The notes under the pieces: model-generated
Seen by the model: the letters and a program-made list of their open reading frames with translations, nothing else
Database searches by the model: none
What the model was told of the DNA's origin: nothing
Made by a program: the position numbers and the translations under genes
In this document: positions 46,309 through 55,804 of the stretch, piece by piece
Numbering within the stretch: position 1 is the first letter of the stretch
Layout: each line of letters begins with the position of its first letter
NCBI RefSeq assembly: GCF_004328075.1
Contig: NZ_SJFN01000011.1
Coordinates: 62,001-126,000 of the forward strand
DNA: 64,000 nucleotides
Direction: 5' to 3'
Source of the DNA: Siculibacillus lacustris
Lineage (GTDB): Bacteria; Pseudomonadota; Alphaproteobacteria; Rhizobiales; Ancalomicrobiaceae

Positions 46309-46749
46309 ATGGGCGACATGGCGAACGACGAAGGCTCGGCACGGCGGCGTCGGCGTGGTCGCTGGTGGCTGGCGGCGTTCGTCGTCGCGGCGGCGGCGCT
46401 GACCATCGCTCCGAGCCTGATCCGCGATCGGCTGGCCCGCGACCTGTGCCCGGCGACGGTCACGACCCGCGGCGTGAGCGACGGCGCGGCCTGGGAGGTG
46501 GCGCGGTCGGACTGCGGCGCCGGCCGGGTGGTGTGGCAGTTGCGGATCGTGCCGTCGAAGGGCGTCTCGACCCTGGTCTACGAGGCCGAGGGCGGACCGG
46601 CACCGACCGCCTGGACCCAGAGCGGTCTGACAGGTCGGATCGATCTCGCCGCCCCATTCGACGGGAATGCGACGATTTCGGTGCCGCTCGACCTCAAAGG
46701 ACGTCCGACGACCCCGATTCGCGTGGTCGAAGGACGTCGAATCGAGTGA
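46309..46749 (+). CDS. Unknown small membrane-anchored protein, 146 aa
   Basis: No family recognised. The start at 46309 follows GGAGGGAC. A basic N-terminus (ARRRRRGRWW) leads into one membrane helix (LAAFVVAAAALTIAPSLI) that is an anchor or uncleaved signal. The exported part of about 100 residues has two cysteines (DLCPATV, SDCGAGR) that could pair, and segments such as WQLRIVPSKGVSTLVYEAEG and DGNATISVPLDLKG resembling a small beta-sandwich. It lies 85 bp after the YqeB-like gene and about 130 bp before lipA. Confidence 0.65.
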   Translation: MGDMANDEGSARRRRRGRWWLAAFVVAAAALTIAPSLIRDRLARDLCPATVTTRGVSDGAAWEVARSDCGAGRVVWQLRIVPSKGVSTLVYEAEGGPAPTAWTQSGLTGRIDLAAPFDGNATISVPLDLKGRPTTPIRVVEGRRIE

Positions 46750-46880
46750 ATCGGCGCGATCTGCGGCTTGTTCTCGCCGCGTCTCCCCTATATCTGAAAT
46801 GTCTTGAGTAGGGCCGAAAGTCGAAGTCGGAACGTGGTCCGACCACTCGACCAATGCCCGCTCCACGAGAAAGGCGTTTC

Positions 46881-47837
46881 ATGGTCACCCTGGTCGACAC
46901 GATCGAAGGCCGGCGTCCGCGCCATCCGGAGAAGGCTCATCGTCCGGATCAGCCGGTCGCCCGCAAGCCGGCATGGATTCGCGTCAAGGCGCCGGGATCG
47001 CCGGTCTACAACGAGACCCGCGACATCGTCCGCGCCAACAATCTGGTGACGGTGTGCGAAGAGGCCGGCTGCCCGAACATCGGCGAGTGCTGGTCGAAGA
47101 AACATTCCACCTTCATGGTGATGGGCGACACCTGCACCCGCGCCTGCGCCTTCTGCAACGTCGCCACCGGCGTGCCGCAGCCCCTCGACCCGGCCGAGCC
47201 GGAGAACGTGGCGATCGCCGTCGAGACCCTCGGGTTGCTCCACGTGGTGATCACCTCGGTCGACCGTGACGATCTCGCGGACGGCGGCGCCGCCCACATC
47301 GCCGCGACGATCCGGGCGATCCGGGCGCGCTCGCCGGCGACCACCATCGAGGTCCTGACTCCCGACTTCCTGCGCAAGGAGGGCGCCCTCGAGCTGGTCG
47401 TGGCGGCCAAGCCCGACGTGTTCAACCACAATCTCGAGACGGTGCCCGGCAATTACCTGACGGTGCGCCCGGGCGCGCGCTACTTCCACTCGGTGCGGCT
47501 GTTGCAGCGGGTCAAGGAGCTCGATCCGGAGATCTTCACCAAGTCCGGCATCATGGTCGGCCTCGGCGAGGAGCGCACCGAGGTGTTGCAGCTGATGGAC
47601 GACCTGCGGTCGGCCGACGTCGACTTCATCACCATCGGCCAGTATCTGCAGCCGACCAAGAAGCACCACGAGGTGACCCACTTCGTCACCCCGGACGAGT
47701 TCAAGAGCTACGAGACGATCGCCTACACCAAGGGCTTCCTGATGGTGTCGGCGAGCCCGCTGACCCGTTCGTCCCACCATGCCGGCGACGACTTCGCCCG
47801 CCTGCGGGACGCGCGCGCGGCGAGCCGAGCCCGCTGA
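46881..47837 (+). CDS. lipA: Lipoyl synthase
   Basis: Radical-SAM enzyme of 318 aa that inserts two sulfurs into octanoyl groups of carrier domains. The auxiliary cluster motif is [12 protein letters not shown], the SAM cluster motif is [10 protein letters not shown], and the C-terminal serine ligand region is [10 protein letters not shown], with His where Tyr is common. [10 protein letters not shown] and [19 protein letters not shown] also match. The start at 46881 ([20 protein letters not shown]) follows GAAAGG; an in-frame ATG at 46854 lacks a site. The Coq10-like gene two genes on is often linked to lipA in Alphaproteobacteria. Confidence 0.97.
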   Translation: MVTLVDTIEGRRPRHPEKAHRPDQPVARKPAWIRVKAPGSPVYNETRDIVRANNLVTVCEEAGCPNIGECWSKKHSTFMVMGDTCTRACAFCNVATGVPQPLDPAEPENVAIAVETLGLLHVVITSVDRDDLADGGAAHIAATIRAIRARSPATTIEVLTPDFLRKEGALELVVAAKPDVFNHNLETVPGNYLTVRPGARYFHSVRLLQRVKELDPEIFTKSGIMVGLGEERTEVLQLMDDLRSADVDFITIGQYLQPTKKHHEVTHFVTPDEFKSYETIAYTKGFLMVSASPLTRSSHHAGDDFARLRDARAASRAR

Positions 47838-47860
47838 CGGGCGCGAGAAGGGGGCGAGCG

Positions 47861-48400
47861 ATGCGTCGAGTCGCGGTGATCGGCTGTTCGGGAGCGGGAA
47901 AGTCACATTTCGCGCGGTCGCTGGCGGAGGTGACCGGCCTGCCGCTGGTCCATCTCGACGCCGAGTTCTGGCGCCCGGGCTGGCAGGCGACCGACCGCGC
48001 GGCCTGGCTCGGCCGCCACACGGAACTGGTGGCGCGCGACGCCTGGATCCTCGACGGCAACTACGGCGGCTGCCTCGAGCAGCGGCTGACCCGTGCCGAC
48101 ACGGTGTTCTGGTTCGACTTCCCGACCCTGTTCTGCCTCGGCCGGGTGATCCGGCGAGCGATCGCCGGCTACGGCCGTACCCGCCCGGACATGGCGCCGG
48201 ACTGCCCCGAGCGCTTCGACCGCGAGTTCCTGCGCTATGTCGCGGGCTTCCGGCGCATCCATCGGCCGCGCATCCTCGAGGCGTTGACCCATCACGGCGC
48301 CCACCTCACCATCCATCGCTTCGCCACCTGCGCCGACGTCGCGTCCTATCTCTCGGGTGGGGTCGCGATCTCCGGAAATCGAGTCCATGCCCAGATATGA
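47861..48400 (+). CDS. P-loop kinase-like protein (FlaR/topology-modulation type)
   Basis: A 179-aa NTPase of the adenylate-kinase-like group often labelled DNA topology modulation protein FlaR. Walker A is GCSGAGKSHFAR (8-19). LPLVHLDAEFWRPGWQAT and WILDGNYGG are typical of the group, as is WFDFPTLFCLGRVIRRAI. The physiological substrate is not established for most members; a nucleotide or nucleoside is likely. Its 3' end overlaps the next gene by 14 bases, so the two are translationally linked. Confidence 0.82.
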   Translation: MRRVAVIGCSGAGKSHFARSLAEVTGLPLVHLDAEFWRPGWQATDRAAWLGRHTELVARDAWILDGNYGGCLEQRLTRADTVFWFDFPTLFCLGRVIRRAIAGYGRTRPDMAPDCPERFDREFLRYVAGFRRIHRPRILEALTHHGAHLTIHRFATCADVASYLSGGVAISGNRVHAQI

Positions 48401-48845
48401 GACGTCGCGGCGGGTCCGCCATTCGGCCCGCCAGATGTTCGACCTCGTCGCCGACGTCGAATCCTACCCGCGCTTCCTGCCGCTGTGCGAGGCCCTGAAG
48501 GTCCGCGGCCGCCAGGACCTCGACGAAGGCGCGACCCTGCTCGTCGCCGACATGACGGTGTCGTTCAAGCTGGTGCGCGAGACCTTCACCAGCCGCGTCC
48601 GGCTCGATCCGGCGGCGATGCGCATCGACGTCGCCTATCTGGACGGCCCGTTCCGCCACCTCGACAATCGCTGGCTGTTCACCGCGACCGGGGAGGGGAC
48701 CTGCGACATCGGTTTCCTGATCGACTACGAGTTCCGCAGCCGCACATTGGGCGCCCTGATGGGCGCGGTGTTCGACCGCGCCTTCCGCAAGTTCGCCGAA
48801 GCCTTTGAGGCCCGCGCCGACGCGATCTACGGACGGGCCGCCTGA
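48387..48845 (+). CDS. START-domain protein, Coq10/RatA type
   Basis: A 152-aa polyketide-cyclase/START-like protein. RRVRHSARQMFDLVADVESY, PRFLPLCEALKVRGR, VSFKLVRETFTSRV and DYEFRSRTLGALMGAVFDRA followed by FRKFAEAFEARAD match the Coq10/RatA group. In Alphaproteobacteria near lipA it most likely binds ubiquinone for respiration (Coq10-like). A RatA toxin role was proposed in E. coli, but no RatB-type partner lies next to it here. The ATG at 48387 lies inside the preceding gene. Confidence 0.88.
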   Translation: MPRYETSRRVRHSARQMFDLVADVESYPRFLPLCEALKVRGRQDLDEGATLLVADMTVSFKLVRETFTSRVRLDPAAMRIDVAYLDGPFRHLDNRWLFTATGEGTCDIGFLIDYEFRSRTLGALMGAVFDRAFRKFAEAFEARADAIYGRAA

Positions 48846-48862
48846 GTTTTCCGCCCCGAGAC

Positions 48863-48891
48863 TTGCCAAGCCGGTGAAGCCACCCTATAAG
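48863..48891 (+). promoter_or_regulatory. Sigma-70-type promoter of rpsB
   Basis: TTGCCA (48863-48868), 17-base spacer, TATAAG (48886-48891): near consensus with ideal spacing. Transcription would begin near 48898, giving an rpsB leader of about 134 bases. The leader holds an ATCGGA / TCCGAT inverted repeat at 48925-48944, a possible site for S2 feedback. Confidence 0.75.
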
Positions 48892-49031
48892 CGCGACCAT
48901 TCCACACGCGGGCCGAGGGCGCTCGATCGGATCCCCGGGTCCGATTGTCAAGCGTCCCTACCGGTGTTTCCCGAAGGGGAACCATGACCGGCTCGCGGCG
49001 GTTCAACCGGTGAAACAGGAGATACGGGCCC

Positions 49032-49802
49032 ATGGCTCTGCCCGATTACACGATGCGTCAGCTGCTCGAAGCCGGCGTCCACTTCGGCCACCAGAAGCAT
49101 CGCTGGAACCCGAAGATGGCGCCGTTCATCTTCGGCACCCGCAACAACATCCACATCATCGATCTGGCGCAGACCGTTCCGCTGCTGCATCAGGCGCTGA
49201 AGGCGATCTCCGACACCGTCGCCCGTGGCGGCCGCGTGCTGATCGTCGGCACCAAGCGCCAGGCCCAGGAGCCGGTCGCCGATGCGGCCCGCCGCTCGGC
49301 CCAGTACTTCGTCAACGCCCGCTGGCTCGGCGGCATGCTGACCAACTGGAAGACCATCTCCAACTCGATCCAGCGCCTGCGCAAGATCGACGAGATGCTC
49401 GCCGGTGACGCCAACCTGCTGACCAAGAAGGAGCGCCTGAACCTCGATCGCGAGCGTCAGAAGCTCGACCGGTCGCTCGGCGGCATCAAGGACATGGGCG
49501 GCCTGCCGGATCTGGTGTTCATCATCGACACCAACCGCGAAGGTCTGGCCATCCAGGAAGCCAAGCGACTCGGCATCCCGGTCGCGGCGATCCTCGATTC
49601 CAACTGCGATCCGGAAGGCATCACCTATCCGATCCCGGGCAACGACGACGCCGGCCGGGCGATCGCCCTCTACACCGAGCTGGTGGCCCGCGCCGCCATC
49701 GACGGCCTGTCGCGCTCTCAGGGCGACTCGGGCCTCGATCTCGGCGAGGCCGAGACGCCGATCGAAGAGCCGGTGCTCTCGGAAGAGACCGCCGCCGGCT
49801 GA
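49032..49802 (+). CDS. rpsB: 30S ribosomal protein S2
   Basis: A 256-aa S2 protein of the small subunit. The N-terminus [20 protein letters not shown] is diagnostic, as are [33 protein letters not shown] and [19 protein letters not shown] followed by [19 protein letters not shown]. An acidic C-terminal tail ([15 protein letters not shown]) follows. Start ATG with GAGAT site. It heads the rpsB-tsf pair behind the promoter at 48863-48891. Confidence 0.98.
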   Translation: MALPDYTMRQLLEAGVHFGHQKHRWNPKMAPFIFGTRNNIHIIDLAQTVPLLHQALKAISDTVARGGRVLIVGTKRQAQEPVADAARRSAQYFVNARWLGGMLTNWKTISNSIQRLRKIDEMLAGDANLLTKKERLNLDRERQKLDRSLGGIKDMGGLPDLVFIIDTNREGLAIQEAKRLGIPVAAILDSNCDPEGITYPIPGNDDAGRAIALYTELVARAAIDGLSRSQGDSGLDLGEAETPIEEPVLSEETAAG

Positions 49803-49808
49803 TCTCTC

Positions 49809-49837
49809 GACCGGCCCGGACGCGCTCCGGGCCGGTC
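49809..49837 (+). terminator. Hairpin between rpsB and tsf
   Basis: Perfect 12-bp stem GACCGGCCCGGA / TCCGGGCCGGTC, loop CGCGC, right after the rpsB stop, with no T-run. It probably trims or attenuates transcription into tsf, allowing different S2 and EF-Ts levels. Confidence 0.65.
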
Positions 49838-50033
49838 GTCATCATGCCGTCGTGGAGTGTCCGGTTCGATCACCGTCGCCGCCCGGGACAGGGGCGCACC
49901 CAGCGTGCGACCCGGCCCCATCGGTGGCATCGATCCTCCCGACGGCGGGCCGCCACGGCCCCGGGTCCCCGGCCGCGAGACCGCCGATCCGATCCCCCCG
50001 AAGATTCTGTCTGAAGCACATTCAGAGGCGAAC

Positions 50034-50963
50034 ATGACGATTTCGGCTTCCCAGGTGAAGGACCTCCGCGAGTTGACCGGCGCGGGCATGATGGACTGCA
50101 AGACGGCGCTGAAGGAGAACGACGGCGACGTCGAGGCGGCGATCGACTGGCTGCGCAAGAAGGGCCTGTCCAAGGCCGCCAAGAAGTCCGGCCGCACCGC
50201 CGCCGAGGGCCTGGTCGGGGTCGTCACCGACGGCACCCGCGGCGCCGTCGTCGAGGTCAACTCCGAGACCGACTTCGTCGCCCGCAACGAAGGCTTCCAG
50301 ACGCTGGTCAAGGGCGTCGCCTCGGTGGCGCTCGACGCCGCCGGCGACGTCGCCAAGCTCGGCGCGCTGATCCTGCCGACCACCGGCAAGCCGGTCGTCG
50401 ATTCGATCACCGACGCCGTCGCCACCATCGGCGAGAACATGCAGCTGCGCCGCACCGCCGCTCTGTCGGTGACCGACGGCGTGGTCGCCTCCTACGTCCA
50501 CAATCAGGCCGCCGACGGCCTCGGCAAGATCGGCGTCCTGGTGGCGCTCGAGTCGACCGGCGACAAGGCCAAGCTCGCCCTGCTCGGCAAGCAGATCGCC
50601 ATGCACGTCGCCGCCCACGATCCGACCCCGGTCGCGGTCCGCACCGAAGAGATCGAGCCGGCGCTGGTCGAGCACGAGCGCAAGTTCTTCTCCGAACAGG
50701 CGCTCGAGTCCGGCAAGCCGGCCGCGGTCGTCGAGAAGATGGTCGAGGGCCGCATCCGCAAGTTCTACGAGGAAGTCACCCTGCTGAAGCAGAACTTCGT
50801 CATGAACCCGGATCTGACCATCGAAGGCACCGTCGCCGCCGCCGCCGCCGACATCGGCGCGCCGATCGTCGTCAAGGCGTTCGTGCGCATGGTGATCGGC
50901 GAGGGCATCGAGAAGGAAACCAGCGACTTCGCGGCGGAAGTCGCGGCGGCCGCCGGCGTCTGA
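50034..50963 (+). CDS. tsf: Elongation factor Ts
   Basis: Nucleotide exchange factor for EF-Tu, 309 aa. The UBA-like N-terminus [20 protein letters not shown], the EF-Tu contact [15 protein letters not shown] (TDFV motif) and the C-terminal [14 protein letters not shown] and [14 protein letters not shown] are standard. The start at 50034 follows AGAGGCG; an open frame reaching back to 49857 is not protein-like. It follows rpsB by 231 bp with a hairpin between. Confidence 0.98.
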   Translation: MTISASQVKDLRELTGAGMMDCKTALKENDGDVEAAIDWLRKKGLSKAAKKSGRTAAEGLVGVVTDGTRGAVVEVNSETDFVARNEGFQTLVKGVASVALDAAGDVAKLGALILPTTGKPVVDSITDAVATIGENMQLRRTAALSVTDGVVASYVHNQAADGLGKIGVLVALESTGDKAKLALLGKQIAMHVAAHDPTPVAVRTEEIEPALVEHERKFFSEQALESGKPAAVVEKMVEGRIRKFYEEVTLLKQNFVMNPDLTIEGTVAAAAADIGAPIVVKAFVRMVIGEGIEKETSDFAAEVAAAAGV

Positions 50964-51123
50964 TCCCCCTGCCGCCGGCGAAGTGCGCGGGCGGCGGTCG
51001 ACCTTCCGATCGGCAGAGACGACGTGGGCGCTGGTGACGAACCGGCGCCCTTCGTGTATCGGCGGGGGGCGACGAGCGAATCCGTTCGGCGGCGACGTCG
51101 ACCTCACACCTCGGGGGCAAGGC

Positions 51124-51849
51124 ATGGGCGAGACACTGGCCTGGAAACGCGTGATCCTCAAACTCTCCGGCGAAGCGCTGGCCGGCGGCGCGCCGTTCGG
51201 CATCGATCCGGAGGTGGTCGGGCGGATCGCCGACGACATCGTCGCGGCGACGGCGCTCGGCGCCGAGATCGGCATCGTCATCGGCGGCGGCAATCTGTTC
51301 CGCGGTGCCTGGCTGGCGAGCCGCGGCACCGACCGCGTCACCGGCGACCACATGGGCATGATGGCGACGATCATGAACGCCCTGGCGATGCGCGAGGCGC
51401 TGGCGGCCCGTGGGCTGGCGGCGCGGGTGCTGAGCGGGCTGGCGGTGCCGACCGTGTGCGACACCTTCACGCAGCGTGATGCGCTCGCCGCCTTCGCCCG
51501 CGACCGGGTGGTGCTGTTCGCCGGCGGGCTCGGCGTGCCGTTCCTGACCACCGACACCACGGCGGCGATGCGGGCGAGCGAGATGCGCTGCGACGCGGTG
51601 CTGAAGGCGACCAACGTCGACGGCGTCTATACCGCCGACCCCAAGAAGGATCCGACCGCCACCCGCTTCGACCGGCTGACATTCGACGAAGCGATCCGCC
51701 GCGATCTCAAGGTGCTCGATACCGCGGCATTCGCTCTTGCCCGCGACAACGGGATTCCGATAATCGTGTTCTCGCTGCAGGAGCCCGGCGCGCTGGTCGG
51801 CGTGCTGGAGGGCGTGGGCCGGGCCACCGTGGTCGCCGGCCGGGACTGA
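51124..51849 (+). CDS. pyrH: UMP kinase
   Basis: Amino-acid-kinase-fold enzyme of 241 aa converting UMP to [17 protein letters not shown] (phosphate loop), [52 protein letters not shown] and [18 protein letters not shown] are all present. The ATG at 51124 sits behind GGGGGCAAGGC. It stands in the usual tsf-pyrH-frr order. Confidence 0.97.
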   Translation: MGETLAWKRVILKLSGEALAGGAPFGIDPEVVGRIADDIVAATALGAEIGIVIGGGNLFRGAWLASRGTDRVTGDHMGMMATIMNALAMREALAARGLAARVLSGLAVPTVCDTFTQRDALAAFARDRVVLFAGGLGVPFLTTDTTAAMRASEMRCDAVLKATNVDGVYTADPKKDPTATRFDRLTFDEAIRRDLKVLDTAAFALARDNGIPIIVFSLQEPGALVGVLEGVGRATVVAGRD

Positions 51850-51985
51850 TCCCGCTCCGCCGTCGCATCTGCCCTCTCGACAGCGACGGACGGAGTTCGA
51901 CGGCGCGCGACGTCGCAACCGACGCGTTCCCCGCCGGGAGTGCCGTCGATCCGTCACAACAGAGGGCCATCCTCGAGGAAATCCC

Positions 51986-52543
51986 ATGGCACACAAGTTC
52001 GAAATCGACGACCTCAAGCGGCGCATGACCCAGTCGGTGCAAGTCTTCAAGGACGAACTCGCCGGTCTGCGCACCGGCCGCGCCTCCACCAACCTGCTCG
52101 AGCCGGTGACCGTCGAGGCCTATGGCCAGCGCATGACGCTCAACCAGGTCGCCACCGTCTCGGTGCCCGAGCCGCGCATGCTGCTGGTCTCGGTGTGGGA
52201 TCGCAGCATGGCCCATGCGGTGGAGAAGGCGATCCGCGAGGCCAACCTCGGCCTCAACCCGATCGTCGAAGGCGCCACCATGCGGGTGCCGATCCCCGAG
52301 CTCAACGCCGACCGCCGCAAGGAACTGGTCAAGGTCGCCCACAAATACGCGGAAGCGGCCCGGGTCTCGATCCGCCACATCCGCCGCGACGGCATCGACC
52401 TGTTGAAGAAGGCGTTGAAGGACGGCATGAGCGAGGACGAGGAGAGCCGCCTCCAGGACCGCGTCCAGAAGCTCACCGACGAGGTCATCTCGGACATCGA
52501 CAAGCTCCTGATCGCCAAGGAACAGGACATCACCAAGGTCTGA
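51986..52543 (+). CDS. frr: Ribosome recycling factor
   Basis: A 185-aa factor that splits post-termination ribosomes with [62 protein letters not shown] and [20 protein letters not shown] are standard. Start ATG at 51986 behind GAGGAAA. It is followed 40 bp later by uppS; dxr, which lies here in E. coli, is absent. Confidence 0.98.
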   Translation: MAHKFEIDDLKRRMTQSVQVFKDELAGLRTGRASTNLLEPVTVEAYGQRMTLNQVATVSVPEPRMLLVSVWDRSMAHAVEKAIREANLGLNPIVEGATMRVPIPELNADRRKELVKVAHKYAEAARVSIRHIRRDGIDLLKKALKDGMSEDEESRLQDRVQKLTDEVISDIDKLLIAKEQDITKV

Positions 52544-52583
52544 GCGCGGTCGATCTCGCGAAGGCAGGGCGGAGGCCCGAGAT

Positions 52584-53354
52584 ATGACCAAGGCCACGGA
52601 AGACCCGGCCGGACACGTGAGCGACGAAGGGCCGGGAGAGATCCCGCGCCACGTCGCCGTGATCATGGACGGCAACGGCCGATGGGCCCAGGCGCGCGGC
52701 CTGCCGCGCACCGAGGGCCACCGTCGGGGCATGGAATCGCTCCGGCGGATCATCCGCCACGCCTCGGGGATCGGCGTCGGCTATCTCACGCTCTACTCGT
52801 TCTCCTCCGAGAACTGGCGGCGGCCGGCCGAGGAGGTCGGCTTCCTGATGAGCCTCTTGCGGTTCTTCATCCGCCGCGACCTCGCCGAGCTCCATGCCGA
52901 GCGGGTGCGCATCCGGGTGATCGGCCTGCGCGAGGGGCTCGCCCCCGACATCGCCGCGCTCCTCGACGAGGCCGAGTCGCTGACTGCCGGCAACGACGGC
53001 CTGACCCTGGTGATCGCCTTCAACTACGGTTCGCGCGCCGAGATCGCCGAGGCGGTGCGCGCCCTGGCGGTCGAGGTCGCGGCCGGGCGCCTCGATCCGG
53101 CGGCGATCGATTCGGACGCGATCGGCGAACGGCTGTTCACCGCCGGCCTGCCTGATCCCGATCTGGTGATCCGCACCTCCGGCGAACAGCGGCTGTCGAA
53201 CTTCCTGTTGTGGCAGTCGGCCTATTCCGAACTGGTGTTCTCGCCCGTCCACTGGCCCGACTTCGACGAGGCCCGGTTCGACGAGGCGATCCGCGAATAC
53301 AACGCCCGTGAGCGACGCTTCGGCGGCGTCGGCGCGCGGCAGGGGGTGCGATGA
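52584..53354 (+). CDS. uppS: Undecaprenyl diphosphate synthase
   Basis: Cis-prenyltransferase of 256 aa making the C55 carrier lipid. The catalytic Asp lies in [17 protein letters not shown]; further blocks are [33 protein letters not shown], and [20 protein letters not shown] near the C-terminus. An N-terminal tail of about 20 residues precedes the domain. The start at 52584 follows GGAGG by 8 bases. Its stop overlaps the cdsA start (ATGA). Confidence 0.97.
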   Translation: MTKATEDPAGHVSDEGPGEIPRHVAVIMDGNGRWAQARGLPRTEGHRRGMESLRRIIRHASGIGVGYLTLYSFSSENWRRPAEEVGFLMSLLRFFIRRDLAELHAERVRIRVIGLREGLAPDIAALLDEAESLTAGNDGLTLVIAFNYGSRAEIAEAVRALAVEVAAGRLDPAAIDSDAIGERLFTAGLPDPDLVIRTSGEQRLSNFLLWQSAYSELVFSPVHWPDFDEARFDEAIREYNARERRFGGVGARQGVR

Positions 53355-54244
53355 ACCAATCTCCGATTCCCCCGGCACCCGCAGGGTCCCGGGAACTGCG
53401 CCTGCGGGTGATCTCGGCGGCGGTGATCGCGCCGATCGCGCTCGGTCTGACCTGGATCGGCGGTTACGGCTTCCTCGCCCTGGTGGTGCACTGTGCGGTG
53501 GTGATGGCGTCGGAATGGGCGACCATCGTCGTCGGCCGATCGACCGCGCCGCTGCGGCTGGCGCTGCTGGCGCTGGTCGGCGCCGGCGTGGCGGCGGTCG
53601 GCATCGGCACCAGGGTCGCGACCGCCCCCGGCCTGGTCACCGGCGGGGTGATCGCCGTCCTCGGCATCGCCGCGGCGCTGGCTCAGCGCGAGGCCCGCGA
53701 GGCCCGCGACGCCCGGGCCGACCCGGTCGCCGTCAAATGGGCACCCTGGGGGGCGTTCTATGCCGGCATCCCCTGCGTCGCGCTGATCTCGCTGCGCGAC
53801 GCGCCGATCGGCCTGTGGCTGGTGCTGTTCCTGTTCGCCGTGGTGTGGTCGACCGACATCGCCGCCTATTTCACCGGCCGCGCGATCGGCGGGCCGAAGC
53901 TGTGGCCGGCGGTCTCGCCCAAGAAGACCTGGTCCGGGGCGATCGGCGGCCTTCTCGCCGCCGGCGTCGCCGGGGCGGTCGTCGCCCATCTCGCCGGGGC
54001 GCCGCGGCTCGCGCCAGTGATCGGCGTCGGCGCGGTGCTGTCGGTGGCGGCGCAGGCCGGCGACTTCTTCGAATCGGCGCTGAAGCGGCGCTTCGGGGTG
54101 AAGGATTCGGGACGCCTGATTCCCGGCCACGGCGGCCTCCTCGACCGGGTCGACGGGCTGGTCGCGGCGGCCGTGGTGGCGCTGTTGATCGCGGTGCTGC
54201 GCGGCGGAGCGGGGAATCCCCAGGGCGGATTGCTGTTCTGGTGA
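53351..54244 (+). CDS. cdsA: Phosphatidate cytidylyltransferase
   Basis: Membrane enzyme of 297 aa making CDP-diacylglycerol for phospholipids. About seven to eight hydrophobic segments are visible. The signature S-x3-KR-x4-KD-x5-PGHGG-x2-DR-x-D is present as [20 protein letters not shown] followed by [26 protein letters not shown] and [12 protein letters not shown] are also typical. It is translationally coupled to uppS. Confidence 0.96.
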   Translation: MNQSPIPPAPAGSRELRLRVISAAVIAPIALGLTWIGGYGFLALVVHCAVVMASEWATIVVGRSTAPLRLALLALVGAGVAAVGIGTRVATAPGLVTGGVIAVLGIAAALAQREAREARDARADPVAVKWAPWGAFYAGIPCVALISLRDAPIGLWLVLFLFAVVWSTDIAAYFTGRAIGGPKLWPAVSPKKTWSGAIGGLLAAGVAGAVVAHLAGAPRLAPVIGVGAVLSVAAQAGDFFESALKRRFGVKDSGRLIPGHGGLLDRVDGLVAAAVVALLIAVLRGGAGNPQGGLLFW

Positions 54245-54350
54245 CGACGGCGGGCGGATCCGGCCGCGCCATTCGCGGGGATGGTTCGTTCACCATTGAC
54301 GTGGCACAATGGCTCCGACGAGCTCCGGCCGTTCGGGGCAGAGGGTGACG

Positions 54351-55484
54351 ATGGAAATCCTGCGCAGTACCGTGTCGATGTTCACAGGTTATGCCCCGCC
54401 ATTCCTGTTCGTCCTGACGATCGTGGTGTTCTTCCACGAGCTCGGACACTTCCTCATGGCCCGGCGCTGCGGGGTCGGGGTCAAGGTGTTCTCGATCGGC
54501 TTCGGGCCGGAGCTGATCGGCTGGAACGACCGCAAGAGCACGCGGTGGCGCATCGCGCTGATCCCGCTCGGCGGTTACGTCAAGTTCGTGGGCGACGAGT
54601 CGGCGGCGAGCACGCCGGACCGCGAAGCGCTGTCGAAGATGGACGCCGCCGACTATGCGGTGTCCTTTCCCGCCCAATCGGTCGGACGGCGGGCGGCGAT
54701 CGTCGCCGCCGGACCGATCGCCAATCTGATTCTCGCCGTGGTGATCTTCTCGGGGCTGTTCGTGACCGCCGGGCGCATGGACATCCTGCCGCGAGTCGGC
54801 GCGGTGACCGTCGGCAGCGCCGCGGAAGCCGCCGGGATTCGCGCCGGCGACGTCGTGGTGGCGATCGAAGGCCACGAGATCGAGTCCTTCCTCGACATCA
54901 TGCGCCTCGTCTCCGGGAGGGCGGGTCTGCCGACCGCGGTCGGCATCGACCGCGACGGCAAGCGCCTCGACGTCTCCGTGACGCCGCGCCAGATCGAGGA
55001 GAAGAGCCGGTTCGGCGTGCAGCGCCGCGGCCTCCTCGGCATCCAGGCGAGCAATGATCCGGCCGATCGGCGGCTGAAGACCTTCGGCCCGATCGAAGGC
55101 CTGACGGCCGGCGTCGCCGAGACCTGGTTCGTCATCGAACGCACCGGCTCCTATGTCGCGGGCATCTTCTCGGGTCGAGAATCGGCCGACCAGCTCGGCG
55201 GACCGCTGCGGGTGGCGCAGATCTCGGGCGAGGTCGCCGGTGTCGGCTTCCTGGCGCTGATCAATCTCGCCGGCCTGTTGTCGGTGTCGATCGGCCTGCT
55301 CAATCTGATGCCGATTCCCATGCTCGACGGCGGGCATCTGGCCTTCTATCTCGCCGAAGCGGTGCGCGGCCGGCCTCTGTCGGAGCGCGCCCAGGACATC
55401 GGCTTCCGCATCGGACTGGCGCTAGTGTTGGCGCTGGTCATCGTTTCGACGTGGAACGATCTCACCCATCTGGCGTCGCTGTGA
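54351..55484 (+). CDS. rseP: Site-2 zinc metalloprotease RseP
   Basis: Intramembrane protease of 377 aa that cleaves anti-sigma factors and signal-peptide remnants. The zinc motif HExxH is FFHELGHFLMARR (29-33), followed by KVFSIGFGPELIGW and ALIPLGGYVKFVGDE. One PDZ domain lies at about 120-200 (AAEAAGIRAGDVVVAIEGHE), where E. coli RseP has two. The LDG motif is in LMPIPMLDGGHL. The ATG at 54351 is preferred; a GTG lies 6 bases earlier. It follows cdsA with no dxr between. Confidence 0.95.
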   Translation: MEILRSTVSMFTGYAPPFLFVLTIVVFFHELGHFLMARRCGVGVKVFSIGFGPELIGWNDRKSTRWRIALIPLGGYVKFVGDESAASTPDREALSKMDAADYAVSFPAQSVGRRAAIVAAGPIANLILAVVIFSGLFVTAGRMDILPRVGAVTVGSAAEAAGIRAGDVVVAIEGHEIESFLDIMRLVSGRAGLPTAVGIDRDGKRLDVSVTPRQIEEKSRFGVQRRGLLGIQASNDPADRRLKTFGPIEGLTAGVAETWFVIERTGSYVAGIFSGRESADQLGGPLRVAQISGEVAGVGFLALINLAGLLSVSIGLLNLMPIPMLDGGHLAFYLAEAVRGRPLSERAQDIGFRIGLALVLALVIVSTWNDLTHLASL

Positions 55485-55804
55485 CCGGCGGCGTCTCGGG
55501 CGAGACGGTCGCGGCGACGACGTTCACGAACTTCCGGGACGAGGGGACCGTTCCAGTATCGCGTTGCTCCCCGGGGTTGGCTGAGATGGACGGGACGGGT
55601 ATGTCTGTTGACGTGGCGATCGGGCAACGGTCGGGTGGAAACCGGCCGGAGGGCTCTCCGGGTCGGGTTGCACCATCGGCAAAAGCCTGTACAACACACG
55701 GTAAGAACGAGCAGATTCAAGAGATCGCCTCGTCCCTCCGGTCGGTTCTTCCCGATCGGTCCGCGAGGGTGGCGACCATGCAGCACAGACGAGGCCCGGA
55801 TACG
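55485..55804. other. Leader region of bamA
   Basis: A 320-bp gap before bamA. TTGCAC (55668-55673) and TACAAC (55690-55695) with a 16-base spacer could be a weak promoter giving bamA its own transcript. The bamA frame stays open through this region but is not protein-like. Confidence 0.4.

Noticed and set aside
55451-55804. Upstream extension of the bamA reading frame
   Set aside because: It begins inside rseP, is not protein-like, and would bury the signal peptide.
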